This document shows, in pieces, positions 8,022 through 16,236 of a stretch of DNA of 64,000 nt. The stretch spans positions 2,232,001 through 2,296,000 of the forward strand of contig NZ_JADEXS020000001.1 in assembly GCF_015207005.2 (NCBI RefSeq). The letters run 5' to 3'. Positions within the stretch are counted from its first letter, which is position 1; the number at the start of each line of letters is the position of its first letter. This stretch comes from Desmonostoc muscorum LEGE 12446 (lineage in GTDB: Bacteria > Cyanobacteriota > Cyanobacteriia > Cyanobacteriales > Nostocaceae). The position numbers and the translations under genes are program-made. The notes under the pieces are model-generated. The model made no database searches. It worked only from the letters and a program-made list of their open reading frames with translations, and had not been told where the DNA came from.

Positions 8022-8225
8022 ATGTCTGATAATTTTCCGTTTCCCAATCCTAGCGAACTACAGCAATGGCACCAGGGTATAAAACAAGCAAACCGCAATA
8101 ATATTTTCTGTCACTGTCGTAATTGCGGTTATGAATGGATAGATTCAACTTTTGATGTTACTTGTATTAAATGCAGTAGCAAAAATGTAGAAAGTATTTC
8201 ATCTTGGCAATTTCCAGATGATTAA
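8022..8225 (+). CDS. Small zinc-ribbon protein
   Basis: About 67 residues with two Cys pairs, CRNCG (with a preceding HC) and CIKCSS, spaced as in a zinc ribbon (C-x2-C-x14-C-x2-C). The ATG at 8022 is preferred to a GTG six bases earlier. The stop is almost adjacent to the HD hydrolase gene, suggesting co-transcription. No specific function can be assigned; small ribbons of this kind often bind nucleic acid or act as adaptors. Confidence 0.65.
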   Translation: MSDNFPFPNPSELQQWHQGIKQANRNNIFCHCRNCGYEWIDSTFDVTCIKCSSKNVESISSWQFPDD

Positions 8226-8240
8226 GTGAGAGTATTAGAT

Positions 8241-8786
8241 ATGCAACAAAACTGGTCACAAGAAACTTATATCAAAGCCTTAAATAAAGCAGCACACGCA
8301 CATCAAGGTCAGAAAATGCCAGGTTCAGAAAAACCTTACATTATTCATTTGAGTTGTGTCTGCATGGAAGTAATTGCTGCCTTAAATGTCGAAAAAAAAC
8401 GTGACGAAAACCTAGCAATTCAATGTGCTATTTTGCATGACATAATTGAAGATACTGTGACAACCTTCGAGGAAATAAAAACTGAATTTGGTGAAGCGAT
8501 CGCTAACGGTGTACTTGCATTGACTAAAGATAATTCTTTAGACAAAAATCTGCAAATGACAGATAGTTTACGAAGAATAAAAAAACAACCACCAGAAATA
8601 TGGATGGTAAAGCTAGCCGATAGAATTACTAACCTCCAAGCACCACCACATTATTGGAATCAAGACAAAATTATTCGATATCGAGAAGAAGGTATTCAGA
8701 TTTATGAAGCTTTGAAAGATGCAAGTCCGTTTCTCGCGTCACGCTTGGCTAGCAAAATAGAAGACTACAAAGCGTTTATTAAGTAG
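8241..8786 (+). CDS. Small HD-domain alarmone hydrolase (SAH/Mesh1-like)
   Basis: About 181 residues consisting of a single HD domain of the RelA/SpoT hydrolase type. Visible are HAHQGQKMPGSEKPYIIHL (first His near residue 36), the HD pair in AILHDIIEDT (near 66-67), and VKLADRITNLQ with the distal metal Asp. Length matches stand-alone (p)ppGpp 3'-pyrophosphohydrolases. There is no synthetase, TGS or ACT domain. The ATG at 8241 is chosen over a GTG at 8226, which gives five extra residues. A full-length Rsh is encoded at 19450-21723, so this may provide a second route for alarmone removal or act on another nucleotide. Confidence 0.8.
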   Translation: MQQNWSQETYIKALNKAAHAHQGQKMPGSEKPYIIHLSCVCMEVIAALNVEKKRDENLAIQCAILHDIIEDTVTTFEEIKTEFGEAIANGVLALTKDNSLDKNLQMTDSLRRIKKQPPEIWMVKLADRITNLQAPPHYWNQDKIIRYREEGIQIYEALKDASPFLASRLASKIEDYKAFIK

Positions 8787-8916
8787 GGACATATAGGACT
8801 ACTATTTGATTGCGTTAAAAAATGACCTACACCTCGAAAAAGCTGATTCCCTACTCCCTACCTACGCAAATAATTTCAAAAATCAAAGCGGATTACTATA
8901 ACAATGCTCATTGGTA

Positions 8917-9711
8917 TCATAGAGCTTTATCCCACTCTAATTGATGAGCTAAACCATACTTAATAAAATCTTCTATTTCAGCTTTATCGCTTTTACCAAA
9001 AACACCTAAGCTGTAAGGATTGTCTTGCATACGTTGTGTAACTTGCTCTTTTTCAAATTGCATCACCTCCTCTCTAGACCGATCTGGTTTAAAAAAGTCT
9101 ATAACCAATACGGTTCTATCATAATCAGTGTAATTATGCGGACAGTGGGGATAGCTGTGATCTAAAACCATGATTTCTCCTTCATGCCAATAAAGCTGTT
9201 CATGACATATTTTCATAGCCACATCCCCCTCTGGCACAATTAATCCTAAATAGCCACGATTCATGTGAGGATTATAGTTCACATGTAGCTTGATATCTAG
9301 GCCTGGATGAAATGTACCAAAATACGCATTTCTGATGATTTCATCATGATTAAAGTTGACTTTTTCTATTACTTTAGCTAAATTTGTAAAATATTTTTCT
9401 CTTAATGCGAGTGCTTTTTGTGATGCATCATCTGACGCAAAATCAGGATATTGTATTTGATGCACTTGGATATATTTTTCAATAAAAAGACCTTGAAATA
9501 AAATTCCAAAAGCACTGTATTTGGAATTTCCCTTTGTTTTAATTGTTTTATTTTTAGGACCGAGAACATCGTAAGTAAATGTTAACTCTTCCTGAGATGC
9601 ATTTTTAATAAAGTGTGTAAACTCATCTCTAATTACTTCCCAGTTATCTTGGAAACTTTTGAGAAAAGGAAATTGCTCTGAGTCTAGATGATATTCATTA
9701 AAACTTTCCAT
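8917..9711 (-). CDS. Aspartyl/asparaginyl beta-hydroxylase-like 2OG-Fe(II) oxygenase
   Basis: About 264 residues of the Asp_Arg_Hydrox family, which hydroxylates Asp, Asn or Arg side chains or free amino acids using 2-oxoglutarate and Fe(II). Visible are the LHVNYNPHMNRGYLGLIVPEG segment and WHEGEIMVLDHSYPHCPHNYTDYDRTVLVIDFFKPD, holding the His ligands and the 2OG-binding Arg. The ATG at 9711 follows AGGAGA at ideal spacing; an upstream ATG adds nine residues. It diverges from the amidohydrolase gene. In peptide pathways such enzymes make hydroxy-amino acids, but no NRPS or peptide gene is in the window. Confidence 0.78.
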   Translation of the reverse strand: MESFNEYHLDSEQFPFLKSFQDNWEVIRDEFTHFIKNASQEELTFTYDVLGPKNKTIKTKGNSKYSAFGILFQGLFIEKYIQVHQIQYPDFASDDASQKALALREKYFTNLAKVIEKVNFNHDEIIRNAYFGTFHPGLDIKLHVNYNPHMNRGYLGLIVPEGDVAMKICHEQLYWHEGEIMVLDHSYPHCPHNYTDYDRTVLVIDFFKPDRSREEVMQFEKEQVTQRMQDNPYSLGVFGKSDKAEIEDFIKYGLAHQLEWDKAL

Positions 9712-9828
9712 TGTCTTTTCTCCTGAAAACGATTTCATAAAAAACTGTTACGCGGTGATGGTATTTGGTCTGCGTCCCGGTAGGATGTGGAAATTCCTAA
9801 CTAAACTCATTTTAGTGTGAGGTCTACT

Positions 9829-11337
9829 GTGTCTGAAACTCCCCTATTAGATCGAGTGATCAAAAATGTGCGGGTAGTTCGTCCCCATGATAATGTGATG
9901 TCTACGACGGGCTACGCCTACGAACTACTTGATTTAGGAATTAAGGATGGAAAATTTGCTCAGATTGGTTCTTATATTAGCCCAGACACAGCTAAAGAGG
10001 TATTTGATGGCAAAAACTTGCTGGGCTTTCCTGGGGTCGTGGATGCCCATATGCACATCGGTATTTATCAGCCCCTCGACAAAGATGCTGTAACTGAAAG
10101 CAAAGCAGCGGCAATGGGAGGCGTGACTACCAGCCTAAATTACATCCGTACAGGACAGTATTATCTCAATAAAGGCGGTTCTTATCAAGATTTTTTTCCA
10201 GAAGTGTTAGCGTTATCCGCAGGTAATTTTTTTGTCGATTACAGCTATCACATCGCACCAATAGCCAGCCAGCACATTGACGAAATACCTTTATTGTTTG
10301 AGGAACACGGTGTATCTTCGTTTAAAATTTTCATGTTTTATGGCGGCTATGGCTTGCATGGTTTGTCAGACCAGCAAAACCTTTTTTTGATGATTAATAA
10401 AGAGGAAAGGTACGATTTCGCCCATTTTGAATTTATTATGCGCGGTCTAACTCGCTTGATAGAAAAACATCCCCAAGCGCGAGATACTATCAGCTTAAGT
10501 TTACATTGCGAAGTTGCAGAAATTCTTAATGCCTATACCAAAATAGTTGAAAATGATTTTAGTCTTAGCGGACTCCACGCTTACAGTGCAGCGCGTCCAC
10601 CTCATTCCGAAGGTTTAGCAATTTGCATTGCTTCTTATTTAGCACATGAAACAAACTGTGTAAATATTAATTTATTGCATTTGAGTTCGCGTAAGGCAAT
10701 GGAAGCAGCTTTGACTATGCAAACTGCTTTTCCTCATATCAATTTTCGTCGAGAAGTTACTGTGGGACATTTGCTATTAGATGTCGATACTCCTAATACA
10801 ATTTGGGCAAAAGTAAACCCCCCTATTCGTCCCCGTGCCGATGTGGAATATTTATGGCAAGCAGTTCTTAATAATCAAGTAGATTGGATAGTTAGCGACC
10901 ATGCTTGTTGTTCTGCGGAACAAAAAAGAAGTGTTAAAGATCCTAATAATATTTGGTTAGCAAAATCTGGTTTTGGCGGTACAGAATATTTATTTTCTGG
11001 TGTATTTAGTGAAGGTAGTAAGCGAGGAATGTCTTACAACCACATGGCTAAATTACTATCTTGGAACCCATCGCGGCGTTTTGGTTTGTTGGAAAAAGGT
11101 GACATTGCTATTGGCTATGATGCTGATTTGGTGTTGATAGACCCGAATGAAAGTTTTGTGGTACATGCAACGGAGTCGGAATCACAACAAGGTTATACAC
11201 CTTTTGAAGGGATGGAGTTAACTGGAAGGGTAAAAAGTACCTTTTTGCGGGGAAATTTGATTTACAACAATGGAGAGGTTCTAGGTTCACCCATTGGACG
11301 GTATTTAAAAAGATATTCTAGTGGTTCATCGCGTTAA
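9829..11337 (+). CDS. Cyclic amidohydrolase (dihydroorotase/hydantoinase family)
   Basis: About 502 residues of the metal-dependent amidohydrolase superfamily, hydrolysing a cyclic amide. Visible are the metal motif GVVDAHMHIG, the likely carbamylated Lys in SSFKIFMFYGG, metal His in LSLHCEVAEI and NLLHLSS, and the metal Asp in DWIVSDHACC. The C-terminal beta-sandwich strand (GYDADLVLIDPNESFVV) is typical. GTG at 9829 is favoured because GAGGT lies before it. A dispersed repeat at 9897-9922 adds MSTTGYAYE in frame near the N-terminus. Size and motifs are closer to hydantoinase/allantoinase-like enzymes than to short PyrC; the substrate is unknown. Confidence 0.82.
   Translation: MSETPLLDRVIKNVRVVRPHDNVMSTTGYAYELLDLGIKDGKFAQIGSYISPDTAKEVFDGKNLLGFPGVVDAHMHIGIYQPLDKDAVTESKAAAMGGVTTSLNYIRTGQYYLNKGGSYQDFFPEVLALSAGNFFVDYSYHIAPIASQHIDEIPLLFEEHGVSSFKIFMFYGGYGLHGLSDQQNLFLMINKEERYDFAHFEFIMRGLTRLIEKHPQARDTISLSLHCEVAEILNAYTKIVENDFSLSGLHAYSAARPPHSEGLAICIASYLAHETNCVNINLLHLSSRKAMEAALTMQTAFPHINFRREVTVGHLLLDVDTPNTIWAKVNPPIRPRADVEYLWQAVLNNQVDWIVSDHACCSAEQKRSVKDPNNIWLAKSGFGGTEYLFSGVFSEGSKRGMSYNHMAKLLSWNPSRRFGLLEKGDIAIGYDADLVLIDPNESFVVHATESESQQGYTPFEGMELTGRVKSTFLRGNLIYNNGEVLGSPIGRYLKRYSSGSSR
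9897..9922 (+). repeat. Small dispersed repeat (SDR) copy 2, in frame inside the amidohydrolase gene
   Basis: Same repeat as at 2409 and 28211, same orientation relative to its host gene and read in the same frame (MSTTGYAY). It lies between RPHDNV and ELLDLGIKDGKF, in a segment that is short and continuous in related enzymes. Confidence 0.85.
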
Positions 11338-11425
11338 TTTTGAGGGTTTTAAGGAACGAACCGCAAAGTACGCAAAGTACGCAAAGAAAGAAAAAAGAGG
11401 AATTAAAAATGGGTTGAATTGATTT

Positions 11426-12337
11426 TTATTGGTGTGGATATGATAATACTGTTCCAAGCTTTGACAAATCCCTGTCAACTCGGATAAAGAATAAGCAACC
11501 GTCATCTGTTCTGTGCCAAGGAGAAGTTGTAAAGCTAGGACAATAGCCGAAGCAATCTTTTACAAATCGAAAATCTCCAATGTCGCAGTATCCAGCCAAG
11601 CAATATGCTTCTTCATTATAAGATTGAATCATTGGATATCTGCCATCATAATGTGGCAAGATAGCAAGCAACCATACTCCACCGCCGTTACTATCTTTTC
11701 TGAGGTACTTTTTTTTAGACACCTCAAATTGAACTGTATCCGTCTTACTCCACGGTAGCAATTTGCTATCCAATGCCGGAATAAAATCCCTTAGTCTAGC
11801 AAGGGGATGATTATTTAATGCATTTTTATACTCTAATATAACTGAGCCGTTCTCCATCCAGAGAATTTCAACTTCTTCATTGCCTAGCACTTTCCAAGGG
11901 CCGATTTTCACACCTGCGGGAATAAAAGAGTAGCCATGCTTGTTTAATTGCCACTCACCTAATTGAATTGCACCCCTCAATACAAAAATTTCTAAATCAG
12001 CAGTAAAGAAGCCAGAAGGTGCCTCAAAGTGAGGTGGTAAAACTACTTTTGAAGTGGATGCACCACAGTCATGCCACGTTAGCGATCGCCTACTTCCAAA
12101 TACTACATCATCTGGCATTCCACTCACTCGCCAATCGTGTTTTTCTGGTACGGCATTTGTATCAAAAAATTGGTACTTGCGAGGTACATACTCTGGGGAG
12201 ATTGCTGTACGCCTTCCTGATAAATTCATCCGCCCTGTTCCATCTCCGCCCCAATCTTCTTTTACAGATGCTACATGCAAAAAATCATCAATTTGGTTTT
12301 CTTGTGCGGAGTTAAAATTTATATTCTCTTCGCCCAC
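11426..12337 (-). CDS. Cupin-domain protein (DUF4437-like, two cupin halves)
   Basis: A 303-residue protein with two beta-barrel cupin-like halves. The first is around VVLPPHFEAPSGFFTADLEIFVLRGAIQLGEWQLNKHGYSFIPAGVKIGPWKV, with typical cupin spacing but a poor metal triad. The second is around GVWLLAILPHYDGRYPMIQSYNEEAYCLAGYCDIGDFRFVKDCFGYCPSFTTSPWH. The layout resembles DUF4437 proteins. The function cannot be fixed; it could be an isomerase, dioxygenase or binding protein. It is convergent with the amidohydrolase, separated by ~90 bases. Confidence 0.65.
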   Translation of the reverse strand: MGEENINFNSAQENQIDDFLHVASVKEDWGGDGTGRMNLSGRRTAISPEYVPRKYQFFDTNAVPEKHDWRVSGMPDDVVFGSRRSLTWHDCGASTSKVVLPPHFEAPSGFFTADLEIFVLRGAIQLGEWQLNKHGYSFIPAGVKIGPWKVLGNEEVEILWMENGSVILEYKNALNNHPLARLRDFIPALDSKLLPWSKTDTVQFEVSKKKYLRKDSNGGGVWLLAILPHYDGRYPMIQSYNEEAYCLAGYCDIGDFRFVKDCFGYCPSFTTSPWHRTDDGCLFFIRVDRDLSKLGTVLSYPHQ

Positions 12338-12437
12338 GACTTTACATTCTCCTGTTTATATGATTCTCCTTGGGCAATCATTTTTATATTGCGTTGACTG
12401 GATTTTTGTCTAAAAATTCAGTTGCTAATTCAGTAAA

Positions 12438-12737
12438 TTACCTTTTTTGTGGTGTGTTTTGTAGCCATTCAATCAGGGGTCTTAAAGTCCCTGGTAATGC
12501 TGCTTCGCTAACAGTCACTGTATGCTGCCTACCGTTATCTTCCACTGTTAATTTATATTGAAAGCGATCGCTCTGGGGATTAGGCGAGGTAATTTGTTCA
12601 GGTAGCCTAAATAAATCAGCAGCTTCCACTAGTCTCTTAAGGGTGTTGGCTTCGTTTGCTGGGAGTTCGGCTGTATCAACGGTTGTTTTCTTACTGATTC
12701 CAGCAAAGCCGCCCGTGCGTTCAAACGATATCCGCAT
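12438..12737 (-). CDS. Emfourin-type protealysin inhibitor
   Basis: A 99-residue protein beginning MRISFERTGGFAGISK, a signature of the emfourin family, small proteins that inhibit protealysin-like M4 metallopeptidases. The ATG at 12737 is chosen because GGAGAG precedes it and the family starts with M-(R/K)-I-x-x-x-R-x-GG. It lies 182 bases downstream of, and on the same strand as, the M4 protease gene, the arrangement described for protealysin-emfourin operons. Confidence 0.85.
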   Translation of the reverse strand: MRISFERTGGFAGISKKTTVDTAELPANEANTLKRLVEAADLFRLPEQITSPNPQSDRFQYKLTVEDNGRQHTVTVSEAALPGTLRPLIEWLQNTPQKR

Positions 12738-12834
12738 TTTTTTGCTCTCCGTTGTGCTATTTAGTTGGGAGAAATGCAAAGACGGGAGATGACAGTTCTC
12801 ACCTCCCAGTTTAGCAACAACAAATAGCACAGCT

Positions 12835-12920
12835 AAAAGTAAAGTTAGGAATTAAGAGTTAGGAGTTAGAAGTTGTGAGTTTTTCTCAACTCCTAACTCC
12901 TCACTCCTAACTCCTAACTC
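12835..12920. repeat. Short tandem repeat (aactcctaactcc family) between protease and inhibitor
   Basis: Interspersed GAGTTAGGAGTTAG and its complement AACTCCTAACTCC form an imperfect palindrome in the gap between the M4 protease stop and the emfourin start. This STRR-type repeat may fold in the operon mRNA. Confidence 0.6.
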
Positions 12921-13999
12921 TAGATAACCCCTACCTTTTGCCAAGCATTCTGCACGACTTTCTGCTCATTACTGTCATTACCGTAGAGTTCGCCAGCAAT
13001 TTGAATGGTGACGTTGGCAGCTTTTTTAAAATCTGCTTTGGCACGCAGGCGATCGCGTAAAGCTATGTACCAGATTTTACCAACTGTTTCCCAGGCATAG
13101 CCATCAATCTCAACAGCCGCCAGATAAAAGGCATGGTTAGGAATTCCTGAGTTGATATGCACCCCACCGTTATCATCACCGCCAGTATATTTATCTTTCA
13201 TATGCCCTGGTTGGGGATCTTTACCCAGTACTGAGTCATCATATGCTGTTCCTGGTGCTTTCATGGAACGGATACCGACACCTTTGACAGCAGGTGCCAA
13301 AAGACCTTCACCAATAATCCAATCTGCTTCTTGTGCAGTTTGATTTTTGGTCTTTTGTTTCACTAGGGAACCGAAGACATCAGAAAACGATTCATTCAAT
13401 GCCCCTGGTTCGCCATAATACTGTAAACCTGCTTCGTACTGAGTTACACCATGAGCTAACTCATGTCCAATCACATCAATTGACTTAGTGAAGCGTTGAA
13501 ACAGTTCTCCGTCACCATCACCATAAACCATTTGGTCGCCGTTCCAAAAGGCGTTATCGTAGTTGACGCCATAATGCACGGTGGAGTCTAAACGCAGACC
13601 CTTGTCATCAATGGAATTGCGATCGAATATCTCATAAAACAAGTCATAAGTAGCACCGGCAGCATCGTAGGCTTCATTCACTGCTGCATCACTGCTGGGA
13701 GGATCGCCTTCACCACGCACCAGTGTACCAGGAAGTTGCTGCCCACCTTTGGCATCGTAGATAGTACGGCGCTTCTCACCGGGAGAAGGCGCAAATGAGA
13801 TACTACCTATGATCTCTCTCCGTCCGCGAAGCTGTGCCGAAAGATTTAATGTACGAAAAGCCCAACTCCGCTGCTGGGGATTCCCATTCACTACAACATT
13901 TTCCAGCATGTGAGGCGGGACAATACAACAAATTGGGCATCTAGAGTAAAGTGGATGCTCATGCTTAAAACCGGCTAATTTCTTTTTATTTCGAGCCAT
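12920..13999 (-). CDS. M4 family (protealysin-like) metallopeptidase
   Basis: A 359-residue zinc protease. The thermolysin signature HELAH is at residues 179-183, the third ligand is in GALNESFSD (Glu ~203), and GGVHINSGIPNHAFYLAA carries the active-site His region of M4 enzymes. There is no signal peptide. The N-terminal ~55 residues contain CPICCIVPPHMLENVV, like the short protealysin-type propeptide with its conserved PP-(Y/H)-x-L motif, so the enzyme is probably made as a self-processing intracellular or non-classically exported precursor. The inhibitor gene follows downstream. Confidence 0.92.
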   Translation of the reverse strand: MARNKKKLAGFKHEHPLYSRCPICCIVPPHMLENVVVNGNPQQRSWAFRTLNLSAQLRGRREIIGSISFAPSPGEKRRTIYDAKGGQQLPGTLVRGEGDPPSSDAAVNEAYDAAGATYDLFYEIFDRNSIDDKGLRLDSTVHYGVNYDNAFWNGDQMVYGDGDGELFQRFTKSIDVIGHELAHGVTQYEAGLQYYGEPGALNESFSDVFGSLVKQKTKNQTAQEADWIIGEGLLAPAVKGVGIRSMKAPGTAYDDSVLGKDPQPGHMKDKYTGGDDNGGVHINSGIPNHAFYLAAVEIDGYAWETVGKIWYIALRDRLRAKADFKKAANVTIQIAGELYGNDSNEQKVVQNAWQKVGVI

Positions 14000-14242
14000 C
14001 CAAGATATTCTCCTTTTGAAACTAAGTGATGGTAAACCAATTTTGGATTTTAGATTTGCGATAGCGCAGCGTTAGCGAGTATTCGAGCGTCGCGTCTTTT
14101 GGATTGACCCCGACCACGAGGGTGCGGGGCTTGGAGATTTTAGATTGACGATTTTAGATTTTTCCACTCCATGTGGGGTGGGGCTTGTACCCCAAAAAAT
14201 CCAAAATCCAAAATCTAAAATTTAAAATTCGGAGGGTAAACA

Positions 14243-14344
14243 GTGGCTTTAACTCCACTTTTGAAAGAAGCAGAAAAACGAATCCAATCCTCTGCCCCTG
14301 GTGTCTTTTTGCAAGCAAATTTTCTACTCTGTATTTTCAGATAA
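14243..14344 (+). CDS. Candidate 33-residue ORF with strong Shine-Dalgarno
   Basis: A GTG at 14243 preceded by CGGAGGG at good spacing opens a frame starting MALTPLLKEAEKRI and ending at TAA 14342. It may be the surviving 5' end of a truncated gene, since the N-terminus looks like a normal protein start while the C-terminus is short and odd. No family is recognised. Confidence 0.28.
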   Translation: MALTPLLKEAEKRIQSSAPGVFLQANFLLCIFR

Positions 14345-14551
14345 CTCTGTGGAGTATGCATAGTACCCTTATGGGGTACTTTTGCTAAATAAACAAGTTC
14401 CTTGTTCAATCCCCTAACTTTAGTTAGGAGGTTTCACTCAGCACTACTTCTAAACATAATGCGTTTATATAATAGTTCTTCTCAAGGCAAATAATATTAT
14501 TTATTGCCGTTTTGTTACTATATTATTACTTAATAATTTGTGAATAATAAA

Positions 14552-14580
14552 ATTCCCGACTTATTAAAAAAGTAGGGAAT
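14552..14580. terminator. Imperfect 11-bp inverted repeat
   Basis: ATTCCCGACTT pairs with AAGTAGGGAAT with one mismatch around a 7-base A-rich loop. It lies 40 bases beyond the stop of the minus-strand methyltransferase and could terminate it, although no clear T tract is present. Confidence 0.4.
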
Positions 14581-14619
14581 CTGAACCTTTTATCAATTTC
14601 CAATCCGGGCATCCAAAAT

Positions 14620-15345
14620 CTAAAATTTTTGCAGCCAGCCACCAAATACGGTCAAACCGTAATATTTCCAAGGTACTGCCACTGTCTTAAACCCAGCTGT
14701 GGTTAACATCTGTAAATGGGCATCTAAAGTAGCTAGCTGGTCTTGACTAGAGTAACCTTGGGTGCTGCTGGTGCCACGTTTGGCGCGAATCTCTGTCAAA
14801 TTAATTTCCTCTTGAACTGTCCATTCTTCTCGCGCCGTTTTGTAAACATCTAATAAGATTGGTGATTCTGGTAGAAGGGGGTCTGCATTCCAAAAACAAC
14901 CGTTTTGAATGAGACTAGCAGCAATTTGCCCAAATAACTTCAACTTCATCTCATCCTGAAGATGGTGAATTGCTAAGGATGAAACACAAGCATCAAATTC
15001 GCTACCAACATCAAACTTTTCTGGATTATTTGCCCACTCGCCGAAGTCAGCTTCTATACCAGTCCACCGTTGTTGATATCCTGCTGCTGCAATTTTATCT
15101 TCGGCAAATTGTAGCATTCGAGATGAGTAATCTAAGGCAATTACTTCAGTATCTGGACAGCGATTGAGTATTTTGAGACTCAGTTCACCTGTACCACAGC
15201 CTAATTCTAAAATACGCCGACTTGTGGAAGGTATACAACGGGTAATTACCTCCAACATCTCATCGTATCGCGGTAACAGTTGGCGAATACCAGTGTCGAA
15301 GTGAGCAGTGTTAGCGAATACTTCTCCAGGAAATACATTTTGCAT
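14620..15345 (-). CDS. Class I SAM-dependent methyltransferase
   Basis: About 241 residues. The SAM-binding motif I is RILELGCGTGELSLKIL, followed by EVIALDYSSRML (acidic end of beta 2) and DACVSSLAIHHLQDE (post-motif II/III). The N-terminal 'VFANTAHFDTGIRQLLPRYDEML' is typical of small-molecule methyltransferases. ATG at 15345 is preferred to an upstream GTG at 15369. The substrate is unknown. Confidence 0.82.
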   Translation of the reverse strand: MQNVFPGEVFANTAHFDTGIRQLLPRYDEMLEVITRCIPSTSRRILELGCGTGELSLKILNRCPDTEVIALDYSSRMLQFAEDKIAAAGYQQRWTGIEADFGEWANNPEKFDVGSEFDACVSSLAIHHLQDEMKLKLFGQIAASLIQNGCFWNADPLLPESPILLDVYKTAREEWTVQEEINLTEIRAKRGTSSTQGYSSQDQLATLDAHLQMLTTAGFKTVAVPWKYYGLTVFGGWLQKF

Positions 15346-15665
15346 GGGACTTAGAATAAATAGACACACTCATCAATATTAATCATCCATCATTACTGAG
15401 GTACGTGCTACATCAGTGGGAATCATTTTTAGTCTTATAAAGATTAGACTAAAATATACTCCTGATTAAATCGGGAAGAGAATATAGTTTTGCGCCGAAA
15501 TCAAATAGAAAAAGAGTTAGGGAAAATTTGGTCATAGATTTTAGTAATATTGCCCATTCGTGTCACAAATAACTGTGGTGCAATCGTCGAATTTAATTAT
15601 TATCTTTAGCGATTCAAAAACAACGTACAATATTACTAACAAGTCATTGGGGTGGGGGTAATTCT
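15346..15665. other. Intergenic region with a 9-bp inverted repeat
   Basis: TTTTAGTCT (15427-15435) and AGACTAAAA (15446-15454) form a perfect inverted repeat with a 10-base spacer, between the methyltransferase start and the BrnT start. It could be an operator. Nothing else is recognised. Confidence 0.4.
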
Positions 15666-15944
15666 GTGGAATTGAGGTTTGAATGGCATGAAGAAAAAGC
15701 CAAAGAAAACCTCAAGAAGCATGGAATTAGCTTTGACGAGGCGAAAACTATATTCAATGACCCCTTTTCCATTACTATCACTGATCTTGAACACTCACTT
15801 GCCGAAGAACGATACATTGATATTGGTCTTTCTTCGCGAGGACAGTTACTCGTTGTAGTTTATACAGAACGTCAATCCAAGATTCGCATTATCAGTTGCC
15901 GCCAAGCCACAAAAGCAGAACAGAAGGTTTATGAACAAAGCTAA
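15666..15944 (+). CDS. BrnT-family ribonuclease toxin
   Basis: A 92-residue protein starting with GTG (MELRFEWHEEKAKENLKKHGISFDEA), the classic BrnT start F-E-W-D/H-x-x-K-x-x-x-N-x-x-K-H-G. The catalytic-type region RYIDIGLSSRGQLLVVVYTER and the C-terminal IRIISCRQATKAEQKVYE are conserved. BrnT is a RelE-fold mRNA-cleaving toxin. The GTG is preceded by a G-rich stretch (GGGGGTAA). It overlaps the antitoxin gene by 14 bases, so the pair is co-translated. Confidence 0.92.
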   Translation: MELRFEWHEEKAKENLKKHGISFDEAKTIFNDPFSITITDLEHSLAEERYIDIGLSSRGQLLVVVYTERQSKIRIISCRQATKAEQKVYEQS

Positions 15945-16236
15945 TTCTGAGCAGCCTGACATCACAGATAATGATATGCTCCCAGAATACGATTTTACAA
16001 ATGGTGTTCGTGGGAAGCATTATCAAGCTTATCGACGTGGACATACTGTTACTATTCATCAAGCTGATGACACAACTGTTGTACAGCATTTTACCCTTGA
16101 AGATGGAGCAGTGATGCTCGATCCCGATGTACGAGAGTATTTTCCTAATGGAGAAGCTGTCAATCATGCTTTACGCGCATTGATTAGTCTGTTCCCGAAA
16201 AATAGCAAATCTGTTACAGCTCAATCTGTTGAATAA
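15931..16236 (+). CDS. BrnA-like antitoxin
   Basis: A 101-residue protein with LPEYDFTNGVRGKHYQAYRRGHTVTI, the N-terminal toxin-binding segment of BrnA-type antitoxins (LPEYDFS-G-VRGKY), and a C-terminal DPDVREYFPNGEAVNHALRALI helix that forms the ribbon-helix-helix DNA-binding part. AGAAGG precedes the ATG. It probably represses its own operon with the toxin. Its last 23 bases overlap the end of the convergent restriction-modification gene. Confidence 0.87.
   Translation: MNKANSEQPDITDNDMLPEYDFTNGVRGKHYQAYRRGHTVTIHQADDTTVVQHFTLEDGAVMLDPDVREYFPNGEAVNHALRALISLFPKNSKSVTAQSVE

Larger units (their letters stand above)
14000..14619. other. Repeat-rich intergenic region
   Basis: Holds TTTTAGATTTTGGATT-type repeats in both orientations (14040-14060 and 14205-14225), a dispersed repeat GCGATAGCGCAGCGTTAGCG at ~14058 that recurs at ~21848, a G-rich palindrome around 14165-14200, a CCTAAC/GTTAGG hairpin near 14411, and an imperfect hairpin at 14552-14580. 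The only coding candidate is a 33-codon frame described separately. Confidence 0.6.

Noticed and set aside
12019..12561. Plus-strand ORFs of 63-119 codons over the cupin and emfourin genes
   Set aside because: Shadows opposite recognised genes, with no protein-like composition.
14173..14409. Overlapping 64-71-codon ORFs on both strands
   Set aside because: They run through TTTTGGATTTTAGATT repeats and palindromes; only the GTG frame at 14243 has a ribosome-binding site and it is listed with low confidence.
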